64,000 nucleotides of DNA from BJGO01 sp039810885. GTDB lineage: Bacteria; Bacteroidota; Bacteroidia; Chitinophagales; UBA10324. The notes below the pieces were generated by a model that was not told where the DNA came from, did not search any database, and saw only the letters and a list, made by a program, of their open reading frames with translations. The position numbers were made by a program, and so were the translations under genes. The stretch spans positions 1-64,000 of the forward strand of contig JBDHXV010000004.1 in assembly GCA_039810885.1 (NCBI GenBank), written 5' to 3'. The first letter of the stretch is position 1. Each line of letters starts with the position of its first letter. Below are positions 51,657-61,121 of this stretch, piece by piece.

Positions 51657-54164
51657 ATGAAACATTTCTTACTCTTAATTTCCATCGCAGCTCTCTCCAC
51701 GCAGTTATTTGCACAAGCTCCACCACGAATCAACTACCAAGCTGTAGCACGCAATGCTTCCGGAGCAGAATTAGCCAATCAAACAATTAGCCTACGTATT
51801 ACGTTCAAAGACCTTACCGCTAACGGAACACCTATTTATATGGAAACACATAGCGGCATTACTACCAACCAATTCGGATTGTTTACCGTTTCGATTGGCG
51901 GCGGTACTCCGGTAAGTGGTACTTTCAATGCTATTAATTGGGCTAACGGTGCTAAGTTTTTAAAAATAGAAATGGATCCGAATAATGGCACTTCATACCT
52001 AGATATGGGAACCACACAGTTGCTCAGCGTACCCTATGCCTTATATGCAGCACAATCCGGATCTGGAAGTGGCGCTCAGTCTCTAAACGATCTGAGTGAT
52101 GTGAATACTGCCGGAGTAACCGTTAATCAGGTGTTGCAATGGAACGGAACAAGTTGGGTACCGGCCACAGTAAGTGGAACCGACAGTCAGATACTTTCCA
52201 TTTCGGGTAACACCCTTAGTATAAGTAATGGCAACTCGGTAATATTGCCTACGGGATCGGGCGCAGATAATTGGGGAACACAAACCGTTGTAAGTAACCA
52301 AACTCTGACGGGCAATGGAACTAGCGGGTCTCCTTTAGCCATAGCACAACAAGGGGCATCTTCAGGTCAAGCCCTTAAATGGAATGGAACAAACTGGGCT
52401 CCTGCAAATGATGTTAATACCGACAATCAAACATTGACCCTTACAGGCAATACGTTGTCCATTAGCGGCGGTAATTCGGTTACCCTGCCAACAGGATCCG
52501 ACAACCAAACTTTATCTCTAAGCGGTAGCACATTAAGCATTAGCAATGGCAACTCGGTAACGCTTCCTACAGGAACCACTTATACCGCAGGTACCGGCAT
52601 CAGTATTTCAGGTAACGTTATCTCTAATACCGGCGATAACGACAACAACCCTACGAATGAATTACAGACTTTAAGTGTAAGTGGCAACTCGCTTTCTATC
52701 AGCAACGGAAATTCTGTGACCTTACCTACCGGCACAACATACACCGCAGGAACGGGAATCAGCATTTCAGGTAACGTTATTTCCAATACCGGCGATAACG
52801 ACAACAACCCTACGAACGAAATTCAAACAATATCTATAAGCGGGAATACCGTTTCACTCAGCTTAGGCGGAGGAAGTATTACTCTTCCAGGTGGTGGTGG
52901 ATTAAGCGGCAACGGCACCAATAATTACGTGGCACGCTTTACACCCAATGGTACTACTTTAGGCAATTCTATTATTCAAGATAACGGAACTACCATTGGT
53001 GTAAACAATGCTCCCGTAGGAACAGATCGTATGATCTTAAACTCCGGCACTATTAGTGGTTTAAAAATAATATCTACGAATACTACTTCCGGCCTATACG
53101 CATTAAATGCAAGCATTACCAATGGTGCAGATGCGATGAATGCATACATCGGATATGTTGGCAGCGTTGGCTTTGGTGCTTTAACTGCAACCAACCCAAT
53201 TATTTACGGAACTTCTTCCACCGGCGTGGCTCCCTCAATTTTGGGTATTAACTCCGGTACAAATACAAGTGCATCCAATATCGGGCTATCCAGTAACTGG
53301 CATGGAGGGTTCTTTTCTACGACAGATAGCGACGCAAGTGGCGTTGTAGGCTCCGGTGGCTATGGTCTTTACCAAGGCTCATCTGCAAACGGCGCAGGTA
53401 TTACAGGCACCTATAATGGCACTGTAGATATGGGTGCGGGTGTTCTTGGATTTAATAATCGTTTGACTGGCACATTAAATATTGGTGTAGAGGGACAGTA
53501 TAACACAGCCGCCTTCGGTATAGGTGTGTCAGGGATCGGATGGAATGGTTCGTATCCTGTTGGCAACAATGATATCGGGGTGTGGGGCTCTGCCGGTAAT
53601 AATATGAATTATGCAATATATGGCAGTGGTAACTTTGCTATTGTTAATGGTACGAAGTCTGCATCTGTAGGTACCACAAAAGGGAATCAGCTATTATACT
53701 GCATTGAAAGCCCAGAAGTATGGTTTGAAGATTTCGGAACGGGCAAATTGGTCAATGGTGAGATAGAAATAAAACTAGATGAACTTTTCCTCGAAACTGT
53801 AGTCATAGATGATGAACACCCGATGATTGTTACTCTTACTCCAATGGGAAATTGCAATGGCTTATATGTAGAACCCGGAACTACTTCATTTAAAGTTAAA
53901 GAATTAATGAATGGCTCATCAAACGTATCTTTCAGTTATCGTATCACCTGTAAACGTTTGAACTTCCAAGATCATCGCTTTGGTGCAGATCTAACATGGG
54001 GAGATGGCGACACCCGTGGAAACTATCACTACATTACTCCTACACCAATAAACTATCAGGAAGCCAAGAATTTACAAATGCTGAAGAAGCAGCAAGAAAC
54101 AAAAATCAGCCCTAAACTTCAATCTTTGATGCAGTCCTCCAGTATGACAAAACCCACTCGATAA
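51657..54164 (+). CDS. Large repeat-containing fibre-like surface protein
   Basis: An 835-residue exported protein. Residues 1-20 are a signal peptide (ends LFAQ). Residues ~21-135 form a beta-sandwich head (PRINYQAVARNASG ... LLSVPYALYAAQ). Residues ~136-410 carry tail-fibre-like repeats (LNDLSDVNTAGVTVNQVL; LQWNGTSWVPA; SISNGNSVTLPTG), with a near-identical 53-residue unit twice at ~300-390. From ~430 the chain is Gly/Asn-rich (VARFTPNGTTLGNSIIQ) and continues in a beta-helical region. A C-terminal domain of ~120 residues starts near CIESPEVWFEDFG. It has no T9SS sorting domain and no S74 chaperone motif. A trimeric surface fibre is inferred. Confidence 0.75.
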   Translation: MKHFLLLISIAALSTQLFAQAPPRINYQAVARNASGAELANQTISLRITFKDLTANGTPIYMETHSGITTNQFGLFTVSIGGGTPVSGTFNAINWANGAKFLKIEMDPNNGTSYLDMGTTQLLSVPYALYAAQSGSGSGAQSLNDLSDVNTAGVTVNQVLQWNGTSWVPATVSGTDSQILSISGNTLSISNGNSVILPTGSGADNWGTQTVVSNQTLTGNGTSGSPLAIAQQGASSGQALKWNGTNWAPANDVNTDNQTLTLTGNTLSISGGNSVTLPTGSDNQTLSLSGSTLSISNGNSVTLPTGTTYTAGTGISISGNVISNTGDNDNNPTNELQTLSVSGNSLSISNGNSVTLPTGTTYTAGTGISISGNVISNTGDNDNNPTNEIQTISISGNTVSLSLGGGSITLPGGGGLSGNGTNNYVARFTPNGTTLGNSIIQDNGTTIGVNNAPVGTDRMILNSGTISGLKIISTNTTSGLYALNASITNGADAMNAYIGYVGSVGFGALTATNPIIYGTSSTGVAPSILGINSGTNTSASNIGLSSNWHGGFFSTTDSDASGVVGSGGYGLYQGSSANGAGITGTYNGTVDMGAGVLGFNNRLTGTLNIGVEGQYNTAAFGIGVSGIGWNGSYPVGNNDIGVWGSAGNNMNYAIYGSGNFAIVNGTKSASVGTTKGNQLLYCIESPEVWFEDFGTGKLVNGEIEIKLDELFLETVVIDDEHPMIVTLTPMGNCNGLYVEPGTTSFKVKELMNGSSNVSFSYRITCKRLNFQDHRFGADLTWGDGDTRGNYHYITPTPINYQEAKNLQMLKKQQETKISPKLQSLMQSSSMTKPTR
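52500..52860 (+). repeat. Tandem 159-bp coding repeat in the fibre gene
   Basis: Two copies of a 159-bp (53-codon) unit, marked by TTCAGGTAACGTTA at about 52607 and again 159 nt later, plus partial upstream copies sharing the SISNGNSVTLP core. The unit keeps the reading frame, so copy number can change without a frameshift. Confidence 0.85.
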
Positions 54165-54183
54165 CTAATTTATCTTCTATAAG

Positions 54184-54216
54184 AAGAGCCGCTCTCGGGA
54201 GTGGCTCTTTTGTTTT
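54184..54216 (+). terminator. Rho-independent terminator of the fibre operon
   Basis: AAGAGCCGCTC (54184-54194) pairs with GAGTGGCTCTT (54199-54209) around a TCGG loop, with one G-U pair, and a T-rich tail TTGTTTT follows. It lies 20 nt after the fibre gene stop. Confidence 0.85.
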
Positions 54217-54310
54217 ATCAGTCATCATAAAAAATAAATGTGGACAATGACTCCAGTTTTACTCTATAGAACCGATAGCCTGTCTTAATTTTCGCTCGGC
54301 AGAATCTCTC

Positions 54311-55216
54311 ATGTCCGTAATCGTATCACATCTTACTAAAATCTATGATGAACAAAAAGCAGTTGATCATATCAGTTTTGAAGTAAAACCAGGCGAGGTA
54401 CTTGGTTTTCTTGGTCCTAATGGTGCAGGAAAATCTACAACGATGAAAATGATTACTTGCTTCATTCCACAAACATCAGGTCATATTAAGGTGTGCGGTG
54501 CGGACACTATCACTCAATCCGATGAGGTAAAAAAGAAGATTGGCTACCTTCCTGAAAGCAATCCTTTATATTATGACATGTATGTTCGCGAGTACCTTGC
54601 TTTTATTGCTAACCTGCATCCACATATTAATAACAAGAAACAACGTATTGCCGAGATGATTGCAGCTACCGGACTGGAGCGAGAGAAAACGAAAAAAATA
54701 GGTGCCCTCAGCAAAGGATATAAGCAGCGTGTAGGTCTTGCACAGGCTATGTTACACGACCCCGAAGTGCTCCTATTTGACGAGCCTACCTCCGGGCTGG
54801 ATCCTAATCAAATCGTAGAAATAAGACAGCTAATAAAAAACCTCAGCAAAGAAAAGACGATCATACTTTCGACACACATTATGCAAGAAGTTAAAGCATT
54901 GTGTAATCGTGTAATAATAATTAATAAAGGTAAATTGGTTGCCGATGACGATATCCAATCGTTGCAACAAAGGAGCAAACAACAGCACGTTACGCATGTT
55001 ACATTCAAAGAACACATCGAAAGTGATGCATTGTTACAAATTAAAAATGTAGAACGTGTCGAAAGTTCCAATAAGTTGGAATGGCGTATATACAGCAGCC
55101 TCTCTATACAAGAGGCCGTGTTTCGTTTTGCCGTTGAGAAAAACAAGACTATTATTTCATTACATCAGGAATCACTCGACCTCGAAGAAGTATTCCGTAA
55201 TCTCACTCAGCCCTGA
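54311..55216 (+). CDS. gldA: Gliding motility ABC transporter ATP-binding subunit GldA
   Basis: A 301-residue ABC ATPase. Walker A GPNGAGKST (~37), Q-loop LPESNPL, signature LSKGYKQRVGLAQAML and Walker B VLLFDEPTSGLDP (~155-165) are present, followed by a C-terminal regulatory segment. It energises the GldF permease in gliding Bacteroidota. Length and the unusual LSKG signature agree with GldA. The stop overlaps the gldF start (TGATG), and no clean -7 box is found upstream. Confidence 0.9.
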   Translation: MSVIVSHLTKIYDEQKAVDHISFEVKPGEVLGFLGPNGAGKSTTMKMITCFIPQTSGHIKVCGADTITQSDEVKKKIGYLPESNPLYYDMYVREYLAFIANLHPHINNKKQRIAEMIAATGLEREKTKKIGALSKGYKQRVGLAQAMLHDPEVLLFDEPTSGLDPNQIVEIRQLIKNLSKEKTIILSTHIMQEVKALCNRVIIINKGKLVADDDIQSLQQRSKQQHVTHVTFKEHIESDALLQIKNVERVESSNKLEWRIYSSLSIQEAVFRFAVEKNKTIISLHQESLDLEEVFRNLTQP

Positions 55217-55950
55217 TGTTTGCAATATATAAGAAAGAAATCGCCGGCTTCTTTAGCTCACTTACTGCATATATTGTAATGATTAGTTTTTTGTTAATTC
55301 TCGGTTTATTTCTATGGGTATTCCCTGATACAAATATTCTCGACTTTGGATTTGCCAACTTGGATTCGTTATTCTTTTATGCGCCCTGGGTTTTTATCTT
55401 TCTGATTCCCGCAGTGACCATGCGCATGTTTTCTGAAGAATTGCGAACAGGTACTATAGAACTGTTGCTTACACGTCCTATACGTGAAATGCACTTGGTG
55501 CTCGGAAAATATTTTGCGGCAGTTTCTCTAGTGCTTTTCACATTAATACCAACCGTAATTTATTACATCACTATTTATGATCTGGGTGCGCCAAAAGGAA
55601 ATATTGATAGCGGTGCCACCCTGGGATCGTTTATCGGATTATTTTTTCTGGGTGCTGCATTTTGTTCTGTTGGGGTTTTTGCTTCGTCACTTACAACGAA
55701 CCAGATAGCAGCATTTATTCTTGCACTTTTTTTATGTTTTATCACCTATAACGGTTTTGACTCTTTAAGTCGCTTACCTCTCATCGAGGGGCGTTTTGAT
55801 TTATTCATTCAAAACATCGGAATCAATCAGCACTATCAAAATATTAGTAAAGGAGTTATTGACCTGCGTGATATTTTGTACTTTATTTCTTTTTCTGCTC
55901 TGTTCAATCTGAGCACTAAATTCATCTTGGAAAGTAGAAAATGGAAATAG
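55216..55950 (+). CDS. gldF: Gliding motility ABC permease GldF
   Basis: A 244-residue ABC-2-type permease. About six transmembrane segments are visible, beginning IYKKEIAGFFSSLTAYIVM and ending near FISFSALFNLSTKF. RMFSEELRTGTIELLLTRPI is the conserved cytoplasmic loop that contacts the ATPase. Length and neighbours identify GldF, which with GldA and GldG is needed for gliding in Flavobacterium. The end overlaps the gldG start by 10 nt. Confidence 0.9.
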   Translation: MFAIYKKEIAGFFSSLTAYIVMISFLLILGLFLWVFPDTNILDFGFANLDSLFFYAPWVFIFLIPAVTMRMFSEELRTGTIELLLTRPIREMHLVLGKYFAAVSLVLFTLIPTVIYYITIYDLGAPKGNIDSGATLGSFIGLFFLGAAFCSVGVFASSLTTNQIAAFILALFLCFITYNGFDSLSRLPLIEGRFDLFIQNIGINQHYQNISKGVIDLRDILYFISFSALFNLSTKFILESRKWK

Positions 55951-57668
55951 AAAAAACAGGTTCAAAAAAGAAAATGCGCGGTCGAAAGCAGCAGGCTTAT
56001 TATCGATTCTTTATTACTGTCATCATTATAGTGCTGTTAAATATACTTGCGGGGAGTACTGTTCAACGCATAGACCTCACGGCGGATAAACGGTTTACTC
56101 TTAATGACAGCACGCGGGCTATGTTAAAAGGTTTAAAAGATCGCGTATTTGTAAAAGTATATCTGACGGGTGATTTGCCGGCCGGATTTAAACGGCTGGA
56201 AAACTCTACACGAGATTTATTAAACGAATTCAGAAGCATTGCAGGCAACAATGTACAATATGAATTTGAAGACCCTCTGTTGAATAAATCGCCGGATGAA
56301 AAAAAGAAAATTTATGAAGAGATGGCTGCAGAGGGCCTGCAACCAACGAATATTCAAACAGCAAAATCTGATGCCTACTCAGAAAAAATAATATTACCCG
56401 GAGCGACAATTTTTTATCGTGGCAAAGAGACCACCATTAATCTCTTAATGAATGATAACGGGATAACGGCACAACGTGCATTGAATAATTCGGTTTCTAA
56501 GTTGGAAAACAAGTTTGCTTCTGCCATTAAAAAGCTGGACATGGATGAAGCCGTTCGAATTGCCATCTTACGCGGACAGAATGAAGTGCCGTTATACAAA
56601 CTCTATGACTTGCTCACTTCTTTGAACGAGTTCTATCAGATTGATACACTCAATATCCATCTTACCACACACATTCCCAAACAGTATAAAACACTAATTG
56701 TAGCTCAACCCACTTCTTCATTTGATGAACAAACCAAATTTAAGATCGATCAATATATTATGAATGGGGGCACGGTGTTATGGCTCCTTGATAATATGAA
56801 AGCGAGTACAGACAGCGTGCAGAACAAATCCTCGTTTCTTGCATTGGACATGGGGCTTAATCTGGATGACCAATTGTTTACTTACGGTGTACGTGTAAAC
56901 CCTGCATTGTTAATGGATTTGCAGTGTAATCCTGTGCCTCTGTTAGTAAATTACATTAATAACCAACCGGAGTTTCGGTTATTTCCGTGTTATTACTTCC
57001 CCATACTTACTCCCTATAATAGCCATATTATTAATAAAGAAATTGATGCCGTATATACAGAATTTACAAGCCCTATTGATACCGCATTAAATACGGATAT
57101 AAAGAAAACAGTCTTGCTTTGCTCTTCGCGTCGCTGTAAAATAGCCTATACTCCGTGGCAAATTGATTTCAGATTATTAAAAAATAAACCGGATGAAGCC
57201 ACCTTTAATAAAAGTTTTTTACCTGTTGCCGTATTGCTGGAAGGCTCTTTCACGTCTGTATTTAATAACCGTGTGCAACCTGAATTTGAGCAAATCTTAC
57301 GTGATTCACTTAAACAGACCTTTTTGCCAAAAGGCAGCAATACGAAGATAATTGTTATAGGTGATGCCAACCTTGCAATGAATGAATTTAATGCTCAGGG
57401 GCGACCATTTAGCTTAGGTTATTTTAAATACACTCAAGAGTTCTTTGCCAATAAAAACTTTTTGTTGAATTGCATAGATTATCTAACAGGACGCCAAGAT
57501 CGTATATTAACACGCGCAAAAGACGTAAAACTACGTTTACTTGATACCGAAAAGGTAAAGGCTCAGAAGTTCCGTTGGCAACTCATTAATATAGCGGCAC
57601 CCATTGCACTGATAATCCTTTTCGGAATTATTTACACCTTTGTTCGGTTGCGTCGTTTTGCCGTCTAA
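55941..57668 (+). CDS. gldG: Gliding motility ABC substrate-binding-like protein GldG
   Basis: A 575-residue protein with one N-terminal membrane helix (~20-42) and another at the C-terminus (~550-570), flanking a large periplasmic part (LTADKRFTLNDSTRAML, IVAQPTSSFDEQTKFKIDQY, RPFSLGYFKYTQEFFANKNF). This layout is typical of GldG, often annotated as a substrate-binding component in ABC-2 systems. Substrate unknown. It completes gldA-gldF-gldG and is 18 nt before the DUF4340 gene. Confidence 0.9.
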   Translation: MEIEKTGSKKKMRGRKQQAYYRFFITVIIIVLLNILAGSTVQRIDLTADKRFTLNDSTRAMLKGLKDRVFVKVYLTGDLPAGFKRLENSTRDLLNEFRSIAGNNVQYEFEDPLLNKSPDEKKKIYEEMAAEGLQPTNIQTAKSDAYSEKIILPGATIFYRGKETTINLLMNDNGITAQRALNNSVSKLENKFASAIKKLDMDEAVRIAILRGQNEVPLYKLYDLLTSLNEFYQIDTLNIHLTTHIPKQYKTLIVAQPTSSFDEQTKFKIDQYIMNGGTVLWLLDNMKASTDSVQNKSSFLALDMGLNLDDQLFTYGVRVNPALLMDLQCNPVPLLVNYINNQPEFRLFPCYYFPILTPYNSHIINKEIDAVYTEFTSPIDTALNTDIKKTVLLCSSRRCKIAYTPWQIDFRLLKNKPDEATFNKSFLPVAVLLEGSFTSVFNNRVQPEFEQILRDSLKQTFLPKGSNTKIIVIGDANLAMNEFNAQGRPFSLGYFKYTQEFFANKNFLLNCIDYLTGRQDRILTRAKDVKLRLLDTEKVKAQKFRWQLINIAAPIALIILFGIIYTFVRLRRFAV

Positions 57669-57686
57669 CTATACCAAATAAGTTCA

Positions 57687-58703
57687 ATGAAGAAGAACAT
57701 ACTATACCTTTCTATATTACTTTCTATTTCAGTCTTAGTTTATTTTGTAATCTTCAAAAACCCTAATTCTACATTTGGAGTTAATGATAACGAATTTGCT
57801 TATGAGGATACGGCGGCTATTCATAAAATTTTTATCAGCGATGTAAATGGTACACATCTCACTTACATCCGAAATGCAAGTAACTGGACTATGCAAGAAA
57901 ATGGGCTCCCTGTAAGAAGAGATGTTATTGATATTATGCTGCGCACGATTAAGAACTTTTCAGTACGTTATCCGGTCGCACAGTCTGCTTTAGAGAGTTC
58001 TATTAAAGATATAGCGTCAAATAATAAAAAGGTGGAGTTATATAATGAAGCCGGAAAAAAGGTGCGAAGTTTTTTTATCGGTCCGCCTTCTCCTGATGGG
58101 AAAGGGAACTACATGTTGGTAGAAAAGGCTCAGAAGCCGTATGTTGTATGGAACACAGGCTTTGTAGGCTCTCTTGAAACCCGATTTAGTGCAGATATCA
58201 ATGAGGTGCGCAGTCGCTTAATGTTGGCAATACCGTTCCCATCATTGGCCGAAATAAGAGTGCAGTATAGCGATCCTACCGCAGCATCTTTCAGCATTAA
58301 TGTGCAAAAGCCCGACTCCTTCCTCATAACAAACCTAAATACACACCAAACGTTACCCGTCAGACTTATTAATAAAGAGAAAGTGTTTGAATATATCGAC
58401 TTTCTAAAAGCTGTGTATTGTGAAGCGATTATCTTTAATGAAGATGAAAAATTAAAAGCAGTTTCCACAACACCATTTTGTGTGATCAGCATAAGGCTTA
58501 GAAACGGTGGCGAGCAGCAGATGAAATGTTATTTTAAAGAAATAACAAAACGGTCTAAATCGCAAAGTGATGCTCATGGAACTCCTCGTCCTTATGACTT
58601 AGACCGATTCTATGGCACACTGAATGGCAGCAATGAAGTTTATCTGCTTCAAGATTATCATTTCGGAAAACTCTTGCAAACGTTTGATTATTTTAAAAAG
58701 TAA
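57687..58703 (+). CDS. DUF4340 domain protein
   Basis: A 338-residue protein with an N-terminal membrane helix (~4-22) and a large extracytoplasmic domain. IFISDVNGTHLTYIRNASNWTM, VELYNEAGKKVRSFFIGPP, and the C-terminal YLLQDYHFGKLLQTFDYF fit DUF4340, which often sits beside ABC-2 gliding-like systems. Its role is unproven; a partner of GldG in the periplasm is a reasonable guess from position. It is 18 nt after gldG. Confidence 0.85.
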   Translation: MKKNILYLSILLSISVLVYFVIFKNPNSTFGVNDNEFAYEDTAAIHKIFISDVNGTHLTYIRNASNWTMQENGLPVRRDVIDIMLRTIKNFSVRYPVAQSALESSIKDIASNNKKVELYNEAGKKVRSFFIGPPSPDGKGNYMLVEKAQKPYVVWNTGFVGSLETRFSADINEVRSRLMLAIPFPSLAEIRVQYSDPTAASFSINVQKPDSFLITNLNTHQTLPVRLINKEKVFEYIDFLKAVYCEAIIFNEDEKLKAVSTTPFCVISIRLRNGGEQQMKCYFKEITKRSKSQSDAHGTPRPYDLDRFYGTLNGSNEVYLLQDYHFGKLLQTFDYFKK

Positions 58704-58714
58704 CCCTTACCGAG

Positions 58715-59659
58715 TTGAACTTCATCAGAGATCATATACATAATCCTACTTATCAGTACTTATTTTTTGCGCTGATTATTATGTTCTCTTTGATACTCGA
58801 TATTCTTTTTGTAAAGAAGAAGAATAACACTGGTATGAGTTTCGGGCAGGCCTTACTTCAAAGTATTGCTTGGGTTGGATTAGCCGTTGTTTACGGATTT
58901 ATCATCTTTTTAGAGAAGGGGCAAACAGCTACTGCAGAATATTTTTCTGCTTATATCATGGAATATTCCCTATCAATGGATAACATATTCGTCTTTATTC
59001 TCATTCTTAAATTCTTTCGAATCTCAGATAAGCATTATGCCATTGTATTGTTTTGGGGAATTCTGGCTGCAATACTCTTGCGAATAGCTTTTATCGTGAT
59101 TGGTGCTGCCCTTGTCAGTCAAGCTCAGTGGATTCTTTATGTGTTTGGGGCCATTTTAATCTATACAGGATATAAACTATTTGTTACTAAAGAAGAAGAA
59201 GGATATGACCCTTCGAAAAGTTGGATTTTAAAACTGCTGAATAAATATTTACCTATTACAGATAGCGAAGGTGGCGGCAAGTTTTTTATTCGTGAAAAAG
59301 GAAAACGACTTGCTACACGGTTATTCGTGGTAATTATTATTATCTCTACAACTGATATCATATTTGCCTTAGATAGCATTCCCGCAGCCTTTGCTATTAC
59401 ACAAGATACGATGGTCATTCTCACTTCTAACATTTTTGCAGTTATCGGATTAAGAGCTATGTTTTTTATGTTGAGTAATGCTGTATCTAAATTTCGTTTT
59501 TTACATCATGGAATTTCTGTAGTATTAATCTTTATAGGCGTAAAAATGCTGATTCAAATTTTCGATGTACACCTAAGTACAGAGTGGTCTTTATTAATTA
59601 TTATCCTCACTTTGACCCTTTCTATTCTTTTATCCTTAGTCGTAAAAGAGAAGAAGTAG
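58715..59659 (+). CDS. TerC-family integral membrane protein
   Basis: A 314-residue protein with seven or more membrane helices. EYSLSMDNIFVFILIL and STTDIIFALDSIPAAFAIT are the two acidic motifs of TerC/Alx proteins, which export manganese or other metals, in some cases at alkaline pH. The start is TTG at 58715, 11 nt after the DUF4340 stop; the first ATG (58781) would fall inside the first helix. It may be the last gene of the gld operon. No tellurite genes accompany it. Confidence 0.88.
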   Translation: MNFIRDHIHNPTYQYLFFALIIMFSLILDILFVKKKNNTGMSFGQALLQSIAWVGLAVVYGFIIFLEKGQTATAEYFSAYIMEYSLSMDNIFVFILILKFFRISDKHYAIVLFWGILAAILLRIAFIVIGAALVSQAQWILYVFGAILIYTGYKLFVTKEEEGYDPSKSWILKLLNKYLPITDSEGGGKFFIREKGKRLATRLFVVIIIISTTDIIFALDSIPAAFAITQDTMVILTSNIFAVIGLRAMFFMLSNAVSKFRFLHHGISVVLIFIGVKMLIQIFDVHLSTEWSLLIIILTLTLSILLSLVVKEKK

Positions 59660-59896
59660 TATCGGTCGTATAACTCTATAATCAAGTTAGGGTTTCTAAA
59701 GTATTAATTAAGGTTCATTCTGAATTCGAATACCCTAGAGAAAAGTTGCAAAGTCATTCTTGTATTCCTTAATGGATATGAATAACAAATTCAGAATAGA
59801 TCTGTTTCTATTTTTCAGAACACTTTAAACATAAATTAATTTCTCATCGAAATAAGGATGATGCAGTCCGAGATAATAGCTTAAATAAAACAATTA

Positions 59897-60871
59897 TCAT
59901 TTCTTTTCGATGATAAACATGAGGTCAGGGCCGAAATTACTTTTATCTCTAAATAGCAATTCTATACTGCCAATCCAGTAAAAGATATTCCTAAGCATAA
60001 CACGCTTCCAATCTAAGATGTGGGGCGATGGGTATTGATAACAATGCCCAACAAGGCTTGGCCAAATCGGCGGGTGAATAGGTAGGGGAATCATTCTTTT
60101 TTTAACCCTGAATCCACAAGACTCTGCCATTTTTTTAAATGTGCTGGGGGTATAATGTGCCACGTGTTCGCAGCAATCCCATATATCGATACCGTTGTCT
60201 TTAGCGGTTAGCTTAGCAAGTTTCATCTTTAATTTATTGTAATCGCCATTGGGCACCTTAATAACGATAATACCATCTGGTTTCAATAACTCAGAACATG
60301 TTTTTAGTAATGCTTTAGGTATAGCCACGTGTTCAAACACATCAATCAAGGTAATGATGTCGTAACTCTCTTTGGGCAAATTTGCATCTTCCAAGAAGGC
60401 ACAATGAATTTTTAGATTCCATTGCTCAACTGCAATCTTGGTTAACGAGGGGCTTGGCTCAACTCCTTCCGTGTCAAAGCCCATATTTCTGGCTATTCTC
60501 AAAAAGAAGCCCATATTGGCTCCTACATCCAGAAGCTTTCCTTTGGTTTTGATTTTTTTAATTTCATTAAGTTGGTTGGTGTAATTTTTATCTCTATGGT
60601 GAGGCTTCTTTCCTTTGAAGATTAATGCAGCTTCATTGTAAAATGTATCTGCATCACCAAAATAATTTTCTTCAGAATTTTTTGCTCTTGGGTTTGTATA
60701 AATAAGATCACACCTTTTGCATTGTACTACTTGTAAGCCCTTATCGTCATCAATTTTAAAGAAGTCTTCACTTCCACAAAGCGGGCAAAGGCAATATTCT
60801 CTTTCATCTTCCGCATAGTAACTTTTTTGTGTGCCTCCGCGGATATAATCATCTGATGTTACGTTCTCCAT
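59897..60871 (-). CDS. SAM methyltransferase with N-terminal zinc ribbon
   Basis: A 324-residue protein. Residues ~28-57 form a zinc ribbon (CPLCGSEDF ... VQCKRCDLIYTNPR). Motif I is LLDVGANMGFFLRIARNMG (~110), motif IV is YDIITLIDVFEHV. These Methyltransf_23-type enzymes methylate nucleotide sugars or lipids in surface-glycan clusters. It does not overlap neighbours: 237 nt separate it from TerC and 250 nt from the urea transporter. The substrate is inferred only from class. Confidence 0.83.
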   Translation of the reverse strand: MENVTSDDYIRGGTQKSYYAEDEREYCLCPLCGSEDFFKIDDDKGLQVVQCKRCDLIYTNPRAKNSEENYFGDADTFYNEAALIFKGKKPHHRDKNYTNQLNEIKKIKTKGKLLDVGANMGFFLRIARNMGFDTEGVEPSPSLTKIAVEQWNLKIHCAFLEDANLPKESYDIITLIDVFEHVAIPKALLKTCSELLKPDGIIVIKVPNGDYNKLKMKLAKLTAKDNGIDIWDCCEHVAHYTPSTFKKMAESCGFRVKKRMIPLPIHPPIWPSLVGHCYQYPSPHILDWKRVMLRNIFYWIGSIELLFRDKSNFGPDLMFIIEKK

Positions 60872-60968
60872 TTTTTATTTTGTACAAGCTGTTTTATCTG
60901 ATTTTAAAAACCTTTCTCTCTTAAAAAGGCGAGTATTTTTTTTTGCCGTCTAATAGGGAAAAGCCCCC

Positions 60969-60976
60969 CAAATATA
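60969..60976 (-). promoter_or_regulatory. Promoter -7 box for zinc-ribbon methyltransferase
   Basis: The minus strand reads TATATTTG (exact TAnnTTTG), 97 nt before the ATG at 60871. That is a long leader compared with others here. The -33 match is weak. Confidence 0.42.
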
Positions 60977-61121
60977 GCATCATCGTATAATAAGAATGTC
61001 TTGTGTGAGGATTGAATCTCATTATTTTCGTTTATGCATCATAGCACATTGTTCATCATAATTGGGTGGCACATCTTAGTGGTTTAAAGATCGCTTAATC
61101 TTGATTCTGTTTTATTAACTC

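Noticed and set aside
52500..52860. CRISPR-like regular repeats
   Set aside because: Repeats are 159 bp, coding and in frame, without spacers or cas genes.
58715..59659. Tellurite-resistance operon
   Set aside because: TerC-like alone, without terA/terB/terD/terZ neighbours; the TerB-like gene is 34 kb away.
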